A stretch of 33,783 bases of DNA from Planctomycetaceae bacterium (GCA_005778405.1 SXOA01000001.1:1-33783); one strand, 5' to 3'; positions 25,170 through 33,681 are shown, counted from the stretch's first letter. Notes: generated from the sequence alone by a model not told the origin. Program-made: numbers and translations.

Positions 25170-26045
25170 CTACTTTCCCTTGGCCCGCTCGACTGCCTTC
25201 TCCAGCGTGCGCTTGACGAGCACACCGACGAGATGCGTCCGATATTCGGCCGGTCCCCGCATGTCGCTGATGGGTGTGGCGACTTTTTTCGCAAGTTCAC
25301 CCGCTTGGGCATACGTCTCCTCGGCGAGCGGCTTGCCGGCGAGCCATTCGCTGGCTTCCTGGGCGAATTTGGGGGTTGGTGCGACGGCTGCCAGACCGAT
25401 GCGGGCGAATTCGATCTTGTCGCAAGCCTGGTTAAGTTGCACCCGTGTACCGACACCGACGACAGCGATGTCCATTTCGTTGCGGGGAATGAACCGCTCA
25501 TAGGCCGAGCCGCTGTGGGGCATGGTCGGCGGAAAGACCAGCGCCACGAGTAGTTCACCCTGCTGCAGGACATTGCGACCTGGCGCAGTGCAGAAACTCT
25601 CGACGGCGACTTTCCGCTTCCCCGCTGGTCCGACCACCTCGGCAAAAGCATGATGGGCAATCAGCGATGGAATGCTGTCCGCAGCCGGCGACGAGTTGCA
25701 AAGGTTTCCCCCAATGCTCGCCCGGCTCTGGATTTGCCAGCCGCCAATGATGCGAGCGGAATCGACCAGGGCGGGATACGCCTTGGCGATTTCGGCATTC
25801 TCGTAAATGCAATAGCAAGGAACAGCCGCCCCCAGCCGCAAACCGTGCTGCGGCGAGAAGCTCAGCTCCATCAGCTCGGGGATTTTCTTGACGTCGATGA
25901 CCTGGCCCGCATCCCGCAAACCTTCCCGCAACTGCACGATGATGTCGGTCCCGCCGGCCAGGATTCTCGCCGAACCATTCGCAGCCGTCAGCAGCCTGGT
26001 GGCCTCCTGCAATGTGGCCGGGGCGGCGTAAGTAAAGTCTTTCAA
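25170..26045 (-). CDS. FAD-binding (medium) subunit of the molybdenum hydroxylase
   Basis: The 291-residue subunit shows both FAD motifs of the xanthine dehydrogenase M-subunit family: LAGGTDIIVQL (about 29-39) and ASIGGNLCNSSPAAD (109-123). It accepts electrons from the 2Fe-2S subunit and passes them to an acceptor such as NAD+ or the respiratory chain. The start is a TTG at 26045 with GGGAG 8 bases upstream; it opens on KDFTYAAPATLQEA, the usual family N-terminus. The frame is open further upstream, but that would run far into dcd on the same strand and adds unconserved sequence. No further cofactor motif seen. Confidence 0.88.
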   Translation of the reverse strand: MKDFTYAAPATLQEATRLLTAANGSARILAGGTDIIVQLREGLRDAGQVIDVKKIPELMELSFSPQHGLRLGAAVPCYCIYENAEIAKAYPALVDSARIIGGWQIQSRASIGGNLCNSSPAADSIPSLIAHHAFAEVVGPAGKRKVAVESFCTAPGRNVLQQGELLVALVFPPTMPHSGSAYERFIPRNEMDIAVVGVGTRVQLNQACDKIEFARIGLAAVAPTPKFAQEASEWLAGKPLAEETYAQAGELAKKVATPISDMRGPAEYRTHLVGVLVKRTLEKAVERAKGK

Positions 26046-26125
26046 GGAATTGCTCCCGCAAATTGTTCTTGGAACGCGAGCGCGGATTATACCGCCTCTC
26101 CCTGCTCTCAACCAGAACGCGAAAG

Positions 26126-26698
26126 CTACTTCTTCTCCCCAAAATTCAGCGGCAGTTGCGGATCTTTCCGCACTCCGTCGGGGTCTATTTCCTTGTAGAT
26201 CTGGCTGGCCTGGATATCTCGGTTGTGCTGGTACTTGTCGCTTTGGTACTCGCGGATGTTGCCGGTCAGCTCGTGGTAAAAAATCTGGCAAATCGAGACC
26301 CCGGGATAGATCCGGATGGGCTGGACGGCAAACATCTCCAGCGTCCAGTAGCCTTCAAAACCGACATCACCAAACCCTGCCGTGACGTGTACGAACAGCC
26401 CCAGCCTGCCAATGCTGCTGCGGCCTTCGATCATGGGGACGAAACTGTGCGTCTCCGTTCGTTCCACGGTGCGACCGAGATAGAGCCGCTGTGGACTGAG
26501 TACCAGGCCATTCTTAGGGATTTTCAGCCGGCGGGTGCGGTTCTGCTGCCCCATGTCGAGGACGACCTCTTCGTAGGTCATCACTTCATCGTGCAGTGTC
26601 AGGTTGTAGCTGTTGGGGTTCAGCTTGGCGGGATCGAAGGGGTCAATATGGATGTTCGTTCCCAGGTTCTTCAGAATCTCGTCGCCGGAGAGGATCAT
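26126..26698 (-). CDS. dcd: dCTP deaminase
   Basis: Converts dCTP to dUTP (or dUMP in bifunctional forms), supplying the dTMP pathway. The 190-residue protein has the normal length and motifs: MILSGDEI at the start, the nucleotide-binding EGRSSIGR (91-98) and GFGDVGFEGYWTLE with the catalytic Glu121. The enzyme forms a cytoplasmic homotrimer of the dUTPase superfamily. Whether it is bifunctional cannot be told from what I can see. ATG 26698 was chosen because it gives the canonical N-terminus. It lies upstream of the hydroxylase genes on the same strand with an 80-base gap, so linkage to them is uncertain. Confidence 0.93.
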   Translation of the reverse strand: MILSGDEILKNLGTNIHIDPFDPAKLNPNSYNLTLHDEVMTYEEVVLDMGQQNRTRRLKIPKNGLVLSPQRLYLGRTVERTETHSFVPMIEGRSSIGRLGLFVHVTAGFGDVGFEGYWTLEMFAVQPIRIYPGVSICQIFYHELTGNIREYQSDKYQHNRDIQASQIYKEIDPDGVRKDPQLPLNFGEKK

Positions 26699-26784
26699 GG
26701 AAAGCCTGCGGTGAGAGGTGAATGGCCGCCTTGACGATAGCGGGAAGTAAGTCGAAAGTCACCTGGGGGAGCAGCTAGGGAAAA

Positions 26785-26859
26785 GGGGTCGGGAGGGGTT
26801 TTCGCAATGATGATATTGGCCTGGGAGAGAGGATTGTCGCGAAAACTCCTCCCGACCCC
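26785..26859. repeat. Intergenic inverted repeat between nth and dcd
   Basis: Arms at 26785-26805 and 26839-26859 are complementary in 20 of 21 positions (core GGGGTCGGGAGG) around a 33-base loop. The right arm ends 2 bases before the last codon position of nth, so the hairpin would form at the 3' end of the nth transcript. The rest of the 163-base gap to dcd shows no gene. Confidence 0.75.
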
Positions 26860-26861
26860 GT

Positions 26862-27572
26862 TCATTTCTCCTCTATGCCAACCTTGGGACAGAGCGCCGA
26901 AAGCATGCACACTCCGCAAAGCGGCTTGCGGGCTTTGCAAATCCGGCGGCCGTGGTGAATCAGACGGTGAGAGAAAATGATCCACTCCTCCTGGGGTAGG
27001 AGCTTGATCAAATCCTGCTCGATTTTGACCGCATTCGTCTGCTTCGTTAGCCCCAGCCGGTTGCAGAGCCGCGTGACATGGGTATCGACAACGACGCCGG
27101 AGGGAATTCCAAACGCAGTCCCGAGCACGACATTGGCTGTCTTGCGGCCAATTCCAGGGAGCTTGACTAGTGCCACAAGTGTTTGCGGGACCTGGCCACC
27201 ATGTTGCTCGACCAGTTTCTGACAACAGCCCACGATGTTCTTCGCCTTATTGCGAAAAAAACCTGTGCTCTGAATCGCCTTCTCGAGTTCGGTCGTTTTG
27301 GCCTTGGCCATGGCCTCGGCTGTCGGCCACAACTTGAAAAGTGCCGGCGTGACCAGATTCACCCGCTGATCGGTGCATTGGGCGGAGAGAATCGTCGCGA
27401 TAAGCAGCTCAAAGGCATTTCTATGCACCAGTGCGCACTCGGCATCGCCGTACTCTTGCGCCAGCCCTCGCGCGACAGCCGCTGCGTTTTCGGGGGTCGC
27501 CTTTTTCGCCCCCCGGTCGCGAACCTTTCGGGTCGCGGATGCTACCTTCCCATGGGTTGACTTTGTCGCCAT
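26862..27572 (-). CDS. nth: Endonuclease III
   Basis: A bifunctional DNA glycosylase/AP lyase that removes oxidised pyrimidines in base excision repair. The 236-residue protein has the helix-hairpin-helix LPGIGRKTA (138-146) with catalytic Lys144, the VDTHV motif with Asp163, and the iron-sulfur pattern C-x6-C-x2-C-x5-C (Cys212, 219, 222, 228). It is about 25 residues longer than E. coli Nth because of a basic N-terminal extension (KSTHGKVASATRKVRDRGAKK), which is common in planctomycete and actinobacterial versions. It is followed by an inverted repeat and is transcribed away from tRNA-Phe. Confidence 0.95.
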   Translation of the reverse strand: MATKSTHGKVASATRKVRDRGAKKATPENAAAVARGLAQEYGDAECALVHRNAFELLIATILSAQCTDQRVNLVTPALFKLWPTAEAMAKAKTTELEKAIQSTGFFRNKAKNIVGCCQKLVEQHGGQVPQTLVALVKLPGIGRKTANVVLGTAFGIPSGVVVDTHVTRLCNRLGLTKQTNAVKIEQDLIKLLPQEEWIIFSHRLIHHGRRICKARKPLCGVCMLSALCPKVGIEEK

Positions 27573-27614
27573 TTGCCCATTTTCTTCGGTATCGGCACCG
27601 CCTAAAACCCTTCA

Positions 27615-27643
27615 TTGACAGCCCGAGGAGCGCCACGTAGCAT
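27615..27643 (+). promoter_or_regulatory. Promoter of the tRNA-Phe gene
   Basis: A perfect -35 box TTGACA (27615-27620) is followed after exactly 17 bases by TAGCAT (27638-27643, 4 of 6 to TATAAT). It points towards the tRNA, whose first base is 53 bases further. This is the best consensus promoter in the window and fits a highly expressed stable RNA gene. Confidence 0.65.
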
Positions 27644-27696
27644 AGACCGTTTCCACTTTTTGGCTCGTCAAATCGCCACCAAGAATTTGGGAATCT

Positions 27697-27769
27697 GGTC
27701 AGGTAGCTCAGTTGGTAGAGCAATGGACTGAAAATCCATGTGTCGCCGGTTCGATCCCGGCCCTGACCA
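27697..27769 (+). tRNA. tRNA-Phe (anticodon GAA)
   Basis: A 73-base cloverleaf. The acceptor stem GGTCAGG (27697-27703) pairs with CCTGACC (27762-27768), followed by discriminator A. The D-arm is GCTC...GAGC, the anticodon stem ATGGA/TCCAT encloses loop CTGAAAA with anticodon GAA (27730-27732), and the T-arm is GCCGG-TTCGATC-CCGGC. CCA is not fully encoded. An integrase gene starts 122 bases downstream, so the 3' half is the probable attachment site of an integrated element. A small GAGAC-GTAA-GTCTC hairpin (27772-27785) follows directly. Confidence 0.96.
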
Positions 27770-27808
27770 CTGAGACGTAAGTCTCGCCGAAGCAATAAGT
27801 TAAGTTAC

Positions 27809-27875
27809 CTGCCGACGTTCGGCAGTGCGGCTGATTTCCCACGGCGCAAAACGGTAATTACCGTTTTAGCTTTTT
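27809..27875. promoter_or_regulatory. Two hairpins/palindromes before the integrase gene
   Basis: CTGCCGA (27809-27815) pairs with TCGGCAG (27819-27825) around CGT. Further on, 27848-27867 is a perfect 20-base palindrome with halves AAAACGGTAA and TTACCGTTTT, followed by AGC and five T (27871-27875). The latter could be an intrinsic terminator of the tRNA transcript or a repressor operator for the integrase, whose ATG is 24 bases away. Palindromy is exact; the role is open. Confidence 0.55.
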
Positions 27876-27891
27876 CAGGGAGACCCCGCAC

Positions 27892-29157
27892 ATGCCACGT
27901 TTAACCTCTGCTACACCCAAGTACCGCCGGCACAAAGCGACTGGCAAGGCCGTCGTCACTCTCGCTGGCCGAGACTTCTACCTCGGCCCCTATGGGACCA
28001 AGACAAGCAAGCAGGAATATGACCGCCTGGTAGGGGAGTGGATTGCCAACCACCGGCGTTTCCCCGCGTCACCCACCGGGCTCACTGTGGTGGAGCTAGC
28101 CGCGGCCTACCTTCGCCATGCGACCGCCTACTATCGGAAGGATGGGGAACCGACCGGCACGATCCTGAGGGTGAAGGCTACCCTACGCATCGTCACCCAG
28201 TTGTACGGCCACTCGCCGGCCGTTCAATTTGGCCCCCTCGCGCTGCAGGCGATCCAACAACGTCTTGTAAGCCAGCAAAAGAGCCGGCGTTACATCAACT
28301 ATATCGCGGAAGAAATCAAACGGATGTTCCGCTGGGGGGCCTCACAAGAGTTGCTTTCCGTCACCGTCTACCAGTCACTCGCCACCGTCCCCGGCTTGCG
28401 AAGGGGACGAACTGAGGCCCGCGAATGTCCCCCAGTTCTGCCGGTTGCGGAGACGACGGTCAATCTAACGATCCCCCACCTGTCCCCCATCGTCGCCGAT
28501 ATGGTGCGATTGCAGCGGCTCACCGGCGCACGCCCTGGCGAGATTTGCACGATCCGACCCTGTGACGTCGATACATCGGCCGAGGTTTGGGCCTATCGAC
28601 CAGAGTCTCACAAAACGCAACATCATGGCCGCGAACGCGTCATCTTCATCGGCCCCAAAGGGCAGGACGTCCTACGCCCCTATCTGCTCCGAGACAAAAC
28701 CAGCTACTGCTTTTGTCCGGTGGAGGCGGAATCGCATCGGCTCAAGGAAAGACACGCCGCTCGGGTGACCCCAATCGGGTACGGCAATCGACCTGGCACA
28801 AATCGAAAGGGCAAACCAAAACGATCCTCCGGCCGGTGCTATTCGACCGCCAGTTATGGGCAGGCAATCCGCCGCGGCTGCGAAATCGCGTTTTGTATGC
28901 CGGACGATCTGCGAAGGGAGCCCAAAGAAGAGTTACCGGACCAGCGGAAGGCGAGACTTGCGCAGGCTGGCAAGTGGCGAGCGGCGAACGTGTGGAATCC
29001 AAATCAGTTGCGTCACTCTGCCGGGACAGAAATCCGCAAGCGGTTCGGCTTGGAAGCGGCGCAGGTCACACTGGGGCATGCCGCAGCGGACGTGACGCAA
29101 ATCTATGCCGAGCGAGACCAAGGCAAGGCCGCGGCGGTAATGCTGCAAGTTGGCTGA
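27892..29157 (+). CDS. int: Tyrosine-type site-specific recombinase (integrase)
   Basis: The 421-residue protein has an N-terminal SAM-like DNA-binding region and a C-terminal catalytic domain. It carries Arg214 (LTGARPGEI), the beta-hairpin Lys241 (SHKTQHHG), Arg374 (NQLRHSAGT), His396 (LGHAA) and nucleophile Tyr405 (QIYAERD). The first histidine of the HxxR box is Asn371 here (NQLR), which is a known variation but worth noting. An insertion of about 60 basic residues (about 285-345) lies before that box. AGGGAG precedes the ATG by 9 bases. Its place next to tRNA-Phe says it integrates an element there. Confidence 0.9.
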   Translation: MPRLTSATPKYRRHKATGKAVVTLAGRDFYLGPYGTKTSKQEYDRLVGEWIANHRRFPASPTGLTVVELAAAYLRHATAYYRKDGEPTGTILRVKATLRIVTQLYGHSPAVQFGPLALQAIQQRLVSQQKSRRYINYIAEEIKRMFRWGASQELLSVTVYQSLATVPGLRRGRTEARECPPVLPVAETTVNLTIPHLSPIVADMVRLQRLTGARPGEICTIRPCDVDTSAEVWAYRPESHKTQHHGRERVIFIGPKGQDVLRPYLLRDKTSYCFCPVEAESHRLKERHAARVTPIGYGNRPGTNRKGKPKRSSGRCYSTASYGQAIRRGCEIAFCMPDDLRREPKEELPDQRKARLAQAGKWRAANVWNPNQLRHSAGTEIRKRFGLEAAQVTLGHAAADVTQIYAERDQGKAAAVMLQVG

Positions 29158-29183
29158 TTCGCAGTTAGGCCGGATGCCAACAC

Positions 29184-29223
29184 TGCCGGCCGCGGTAAAC
29201 TGGAATACCACCCTTGGCCGGCA
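29184..29223. repeat. Inverted repeat after the integrase gene
   Basis: TGCCGGCC (29184-29191) and GGCCGGCA (29216-29223) are exact complements with a 24-base loop. It lies 26 bases after the integrase stop, ahead of the likely terminator. Confidence 0.4.
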
Positions 29224-29238
29224 TAGACTGGTTCTGTG

Positions 29239-29264
29239 CCCCTGAAAGCCGCAGGGGGGTTTTT
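29239..29264 (+). terminator. Rho-independent terminator of the integrase gene
   Basis: CCCCTG (29239-29244) pairs with CAGGGG (29252-29257) around a 7-base loop and is followed by GG and five T (29260-29264). It lies 82 bases after the integrase stop. Confidence 0.65.
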
Positions 29265-29271
29265 GGGGCTC

Positions 29272-29409
29272 ATGGCCCCGCCGAACGGCAACCAAAACAT
29301 TTTAGGAGTTGAGCGGTCCAAGATGGCCGCGGCGTTCAACCAACGCCAAAAAGACAATCCGAACGACGCGCGAGCGTCAGTGCTGCTTTCCGCAAATACC
29401 GCCAACTGA
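29272..29409 (+). CDS. Possible 45-residue small protein
   Basis: An ATG at 29272 opens 45 residues (start MAPPNGNQNILGV, end LLSANTAN) ending in TGA at 29407-29409. It lies right after the terminator in a 432-base stretch (29158-29589) without a large gene. GGGGCT 5 bases before the ATG is a weak ribosome-binding site. The composition (Asn, Ala, Gln, Arg) is that of a plausible soluble peptide, but no family is recognised and it could be chance. Confidence 0.25.
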   Translation: MAPPNGNQNILGVERSKMAAAFNQRQKDNPNDARASVLLSANTAN

Positions 29410-29427
29410 GCCGAAAGGTTCTTTCAA

Positions 29428-29551
29428 GTGTAGATGCAGTGCCTGAGCCGCGCCCCGAAAGGGGCGCTGGCCAGGTGCTGTTCTACACGCCCCTTGGCGG
29501 GGGTAGCGGGAGCAGACTTGGTCCAGCGTCCTTTTTCATGCGCTGGACCGA
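29428..29551 (+). ncRNA. Strongly structured leader: a 27-bp interrupted hairpin and two further hairpins
   Basis: Hairpin 1 (29428-29488): outer stem GTGTAGA/TCTACAC, one T-T mismatch, a 10-bp stem GCAGTGCCTG/CAGGTGCTGT with some G-U pairs, one-base bulges, GCC/GGC, then GCGCCCC-GAAA-GGGGCGC with a GNRA tetraloop. Hairpin 2 (about 29489-29504) is a short CCCC/GGGG stem. Hairpin 3 (29520-29549): GGTCCAGCG and CGCTGGACC enclose a 12-base loop with a T-run, extended to 29518-29551 by a G-U and an A-T pair. The block ends 38 bases before the lipoprotein ATG and may be its 5' leader, a small RNA or a recombination site. Confidence 0.5.
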
Positions 29552-29589
29552 CAACTGAATCGCACGTCTCCCTCAATAGGAGACCATCC

Positions 29590-30897
29590 ATGCCGGCCGC
29601 TTTGCGACTCCGCCTCTTTTCTGCTGTGAGCTTGTGTCTGGCTGCCGGTTGCGGTAGCGGCACGGCGAAAGTTCCCGCTTCCCCTCCAAACCAAGTCAGC
29701 CCCAACGCTCCTCAGCCGCCCGAGATGGCCAGCACCGCGCAGCAAGCGCCGGCGGCGGCCCCGGCAGTGCCGCAACCCAGCGTGACGGCAAGCGGAGTGG
29801 CTGGCGTACAGTCGCGACCAGCGGCTGAGCCCGCCACTGCAAGAGAGAAGGTGGCTACCGAACTGGCAGAATCGGAAGCGAAGGCGGTGGATCTTGCAGC
29901 ACAAATTGCAGAGCAGAAAGCCCGGCTGGCAAAAATGGAGGAGCGATGGTCGGTCCTCACACTGGAGGAGCGCAATCGCCTCATCAGGATCAAGGCAGCC
30001 TTGGTCGCCGGCAAGGGTATCACGCTTGCCCCCAGCGACTTCCTATTTGTATGTGGGAGTGAAAACGAGATTTTTGTGGAACGTGAGCTACAAGCGGCAG
30101 CGGTGATCTCATGCGGTCCCTTCATTGACTATCTCGGTGAACGTCTTGGCTGGCCTCCCGAACGCCGGATCGATGCCCTGGGAGTTTTTGCCCGGTTCTT
30201 CATCAGGCAGAGTCGCCGGCCAGTCCCCGAAGATTCGGCCCAAGGCTGGGCACTTATGCAGTCGCGGGTGCTCTACGAATCCCGCGGCCACGCAGGAGAA
30301 AGCACCGATGATTTTGAGGGGGGGAACGACTTCGTTCGGCTGGGCGTGTTGGCAGAAGTAATGCAACAGCGAAGCCGCGCCCTGACCGAATCAGAGGTTG
30401 TTTTCTTGCGGGAGTTAGCACCGAACGCCTTGCGAAAGTACCTCCAGCTTGGACCGGATCCGGCAAAAATTGCCGCACACGCGGCAGAGTTGGCTAGGGT
30501 ACGCGAAGCAGAAATGGCAAAGGCGCGCACGGCAGAGTTGGATGAGGCACGCGACCAAAAATCGGCCCACGCCGCGGAGCGAGCGACGGCGACGAAGGAA
30601 ATCGCCGCAATTGCCAAGCAACTTGACCCGCTGTATACGCGGAAAGCTCGGATGCGGAAGGTGGACACCGACGATCCTCGCGCCCTCCAGAACCTGGACA
30701 ATCTGAACGCCGAAATCGCAGCAGCCGAACGGCAGTTGGACGAAAGGCTGGAGATTCTGTTCCCAAACAGAACGGGTGTACCGGGCATACCGGGGACGGC
30801 ATCCCCGTCGGGAGCCGAGTGGGACAAGGTCCTCGCCAAACTATTCCCGGCGGACAAGAAGACCCAGCAATTCTTGAAACGGTACTGTGAACGGTAG
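29590..30897 (+). CDS. Coiled-coil lipoprotein, unknown function
   Basis: The ATG at 29590 has AGGAG in good position and gives a lipoprotein signal peptide (two arginines, hydrophobic core, lipobox AAGC with Cys21). The frame is open 156 bases further upstream, but that would cross the structured leader and bury the signal. After a Pro/Ala/Gln linker (about 25-85), a first coiled coil covers about 85-125, a globular part follows (about 130-300), then a long Ala/Glu/Arg/Lys-rich coiled coil (about 295-390). I do not recognise the family. It may be cargo of the island, anchored to a membrane and reaching into the periplasm. Total 435 residues. Confidence 0.75.
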   Translation: MPAALRLRLFSAVSLCLAAGCGSGTAKVPASPPNQVSPNAPQPPEMASTAQQAPAAAPAVPQPSVTASGVAGVQSRPAAEPATAREKVATELAESEAKAVDLAAQIAEQKARLAKMEERWSVLTLEERNRLIRIKAALVAGKGITLAPSDFLFVCGSENEIFVERELQAAAVISCGPFIDYLGERLGWPPERRIDALGVFARFFIRQSRRPVPEDSAQGWALMQSRVLYESRGHAGESTDDFEGGNDFVRLGVLAEVMQQRSRALTESEVVFLRELAPNALRKYLQLGPDPAKIAAHAAELARVREAEMAKARTAELDEARDQKSAHAAERATATKEIAAIAKQLDPLYTRKARMRKVDTDDPRALQNLDNLNAEIAAAERQLDERLEILFPNRTGVPGIPGTASPSGAEWDKVLAKLFPADKKTQQFLKRYCER

Positions 30898-30948
30898 ACG
30901 TGCGGCAATGGTGCGGAGCCGGTAGGCGGCTTGCCCGAACCTGCCTGA

Positions 30949-31247
30949 ATGGCAACGAATCCTGGCGCTGCTATTCGCGCCAATCCAGTCGGGGATCGTG
31001 CGGAACAGTCTGCGTTTAGCAGTGACTCCAGCCGAAATCCTGCTGCTGTCGCCGCCCTGCCGACTTTGATAGTCTCTAGGGGCGTCGTAATTGGCTCGGA
31101 GCAGGCAATCACGCTTCGCAATTGGGCTGAGGCCGGTGCGATTCCCGTGCATCGCAATCCCTCAAACGGCTATCGGCTGACCTAGAGAGGTTCCTTAGGG
31201 CAACTGCTCAGCCAATGAAACCAACGGGAACCAAGAAGGCTCGATGA
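30949..31247 (+). pseudogene. MerR-like HTH gene broken by a frameshift
   Basis: The first frame (30949-31185) ends with ITLRNWAEAGAIPVHRNPSNGYRLT and a TAG. The motif LRNWAEAGxIPxxRxPxNGYR is the winged-helix part of small MerR-like regulators. In the -1 frame, from 31179, the sequence continues as DLERFLRATAQP, just what should follow NGYRL in this family, and ends in a TGA at 31245-31247 that overlaps the helicase ATG. So a base has been lost (or 3n+1) near 31177-31182. The region before the HTH (about residues 1-50) does not look like the usual VGEAAKLLGV start and may have decayed too. A sequencing error is possible. Confidence 0.65.
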
Positions 31248-33670
31248 CCATGCCAACAAATACCAGTAACTCTGGCCTGCGTGACAATCACACTCGGGGA
31301 ACAGTCGCCGACTTCTTGCGGGCGAAAATCCAAAGCAACTCTAATCTCTCCGTCGTCTCCGCCTACTTCACGATCTACGCCTACGACGCGCTCAAGGAGA
31401 TCCTCGATCGCATCGACCACCTCGACTTCCTCTTCGGCGAACCGTCCTTCGTCAATAGGCTCGATCCGAGCAAGACCGAGAAGAAGTCCTTTATTATCGA
31501 CGCCGATGGCCTGGAGCTCGCAAACAAGCTCCAGCAGAAGCGAGTCGCCAAAGAGTGCGCTGACTGGATCGAACGCAAGGTGGACATCAAGACCATCAAG
31601 CAAACGAATCTGCTTCACGGAAAGATGTACCACGTCGCCACGGCTGGCGTGGAGGATGCCATCCTCGGAAGTTCCAACTTCACCATGCGCGGCCTCGGCC
31701 TAGGAACTGCCGGAAACAATATTGAACTGAACCTCGTCGTAGATGGCAACCGCGACCGTCAGGAACTAAAGCAGTGGTTCGATGAGCTTTGGAGCAATGA
31801 GACCCTCGTGAAGGACGTGAAGCAAGAAGTTCTCAATTACCTCAAGCAACTCTACGAGAACAACACGCCAGAATTCATCTACTACAAGACCCTCTTTCAC
31901 ATCTTTGAGACATTTCTCGGTGACGCCGGCAAGACCGACGCGGACTTGGGCAAGACCAGCCTTTTCGAGACAGAGATCTGGAAAGCACTCTTCGAGTTCC
32001 AGAAAGACGGTGCAAAAGGGGCCATCAACAAAATTCTTCGCCACAACGGCTGCATAATCGCGGACAGCGTCGGTTTGGGTAAGACATACGAGGCGCTCGC
32101 CGTCATGAAATACTTCGAGCTGAAGAATGAGCGTGTCCTTGTACTCTGTCCGAAGAAGCTGCGCGACAATTGGACGGTTTACAGAGCCAACAGCCTACTG
32201 AACCCATTTATCTCGGACCGCTTCCGCTACGACGTTATCTCCCATACCGACCTCAGTCGCGAGGCCGGATACTCCGGCGACATCAACCTCGCGACGTTAA
32301 ACTGGGGCCACTACGACCTCATCGTCATCGACGAGTCACACAACTTCCGCAACAACGCCCCTGGCAAACGCGACGAGGCGGGAAACATAATCCGCAAAAG
32401 CCGTTACCAGCGGCTCATGGACGACATCATCAAAGCTGGGGTCCACACCAAGGTCCTTCTGCTCTCTGCAACTCCGGTCAACAACGATCTGAAAGACCTC
32501 CGCAATCAACTCTATTTCCTCACCGAGAATCGCGACGATGCCTTCGCTGAATCTCTCGGCATCCACAGCCTCAGGGAAACACTCACGAGCGCACAAAAGG
32601 TCTTCTCCCTCTGGGCACGCAAACAAAGCGCCGAGCGCAAGACAGGCGAGCTGCTGGAAAAGCTCAATGCCGCCTTCTTCAAACTCCTCGACGAGTTGAC
32701 CATCGCCCGATCGCGAAAGCACATACAGAAATACTACAAGGCCACCATCGCGCAGCTAGGAGGGTTCCCCAAGCGCGAGAAGCCAGTTTCCATTTATCCC
32801 GAAATCGACTTGCGTGGACGTTTTCTCTCCTATGACAAGCTCAACGACGAAATCATCGCCTACAAACTCTCGCTGTTTAATCCCTCAAAATATGTCAAAG
32901 AAGAGTTCAAGGCCGTCTACCAGACGCCAACCCGCGATCCTTTCACTCAGGCCGATCGCGAAACATTTCTCATCGCCATGATGAAGGTGAATTTTCTCAA
33001 GCGTCTAGAAAGTTCCGTGAAGTCGTTTGAAATCACGATGGAGAGGACCATCGCCAAAATCGAAGGATTGGAATTGAAGATTAAGAACTACCAGTCGATT
33101 CCCAATCAGAACTCTGAGGCCGAGGAAGTGGAACTCGAGCTCGACGATCCAGGACACGATGAAGACCTCGAAGATGCAATGCTGGTCGGCGGCAAATTCA
33201 AATACCGGCTCGACCACTTGGAGCTGGATCACGGGAAGAACTGGTTGAAAGATCTCAAGAAGGACAAGGACCAGCTTCGTATTCTTTTCAACGCAGCGCA
33301 GGATGTCACTCCTGAGACTGACGCCAAGCTTGCGGAGCTCAAGAAGCTCATCGCCGCCAAAGTCGCCAAGCCCACTACCAACAAGCTCGGCGAGCCGAAC
33401 CAGAAAGTTCTCGTTTTCACCGCGTTCGCAGACACCGCGACGTACCTCTACGATTCGCTTCTCGAATGGGGCACCAAACAATTGGGTATCCATATGGCGC
33501 TGGTCTGCGGTGGAGGTGATACCCGCGCCACTTTGGGTGATAGCGCCTACGACCAGATCCTCACAAACTTTTCCCCGCGAGCCAAACACCGGGCAAAGAT
33601 TCCCACCATGCCGCAGACGGGTGAAATCGATCTGCTCATCGCGATAACTCGTCTAAATCATCGCTGCTAA
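31244..33670 (+). pseudogene. PLD-nuclease/SNF2-type helicase, C-terminally truncated
   Basis: The frame encodes 808 residues. A phospholipase-D-like nuclease domain lies at about 15-180 (HGK at 125-127, GSSN at 142-145). A superfamily 2 helicase follows: Walker A DSVGLGKT (274-281), DESH (363-366), SAT (408-410) and KVLVFTAFADT near residue 745. Relatives continue after EIDLLIA with T-D-x-x-[SA]-E-G-x-[ND] (motif V) and QRxGRxxR (motif VI); here it reads ITRLNHRC and stops. The second RecA lobe is incomplete, so activity is unlikely. The ATG overlaps the HTH gene end (ATGA) and AGAAGG precedes it. Such PLD-helicases occur in restriction and defence loci, often beside a DNA methylase. Confidence 0.8.
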
Positions 33671-33681
33671 TCGGCACGGGA

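Noticed and set aside
26046..26291. Longer start for the FAD subunit
   Set aside because: It would extend deep into dcd on the same strand and adds unconserved residues; the TTG at 26045 has a ribosome-binding site.
29428..29551. Integron attC site or retron msr-msd
   Set aside because: No RYYYAAC/GTTRRRY core pair at the ends and no integron-type integrase or reverse transcriptase in the window.
29434..29589. Longer start for the lipoprotein
   Set aside because: It would translate the structured region and bury the lipoprotein signal peptide; ATG 29590 has AGGAG in place.
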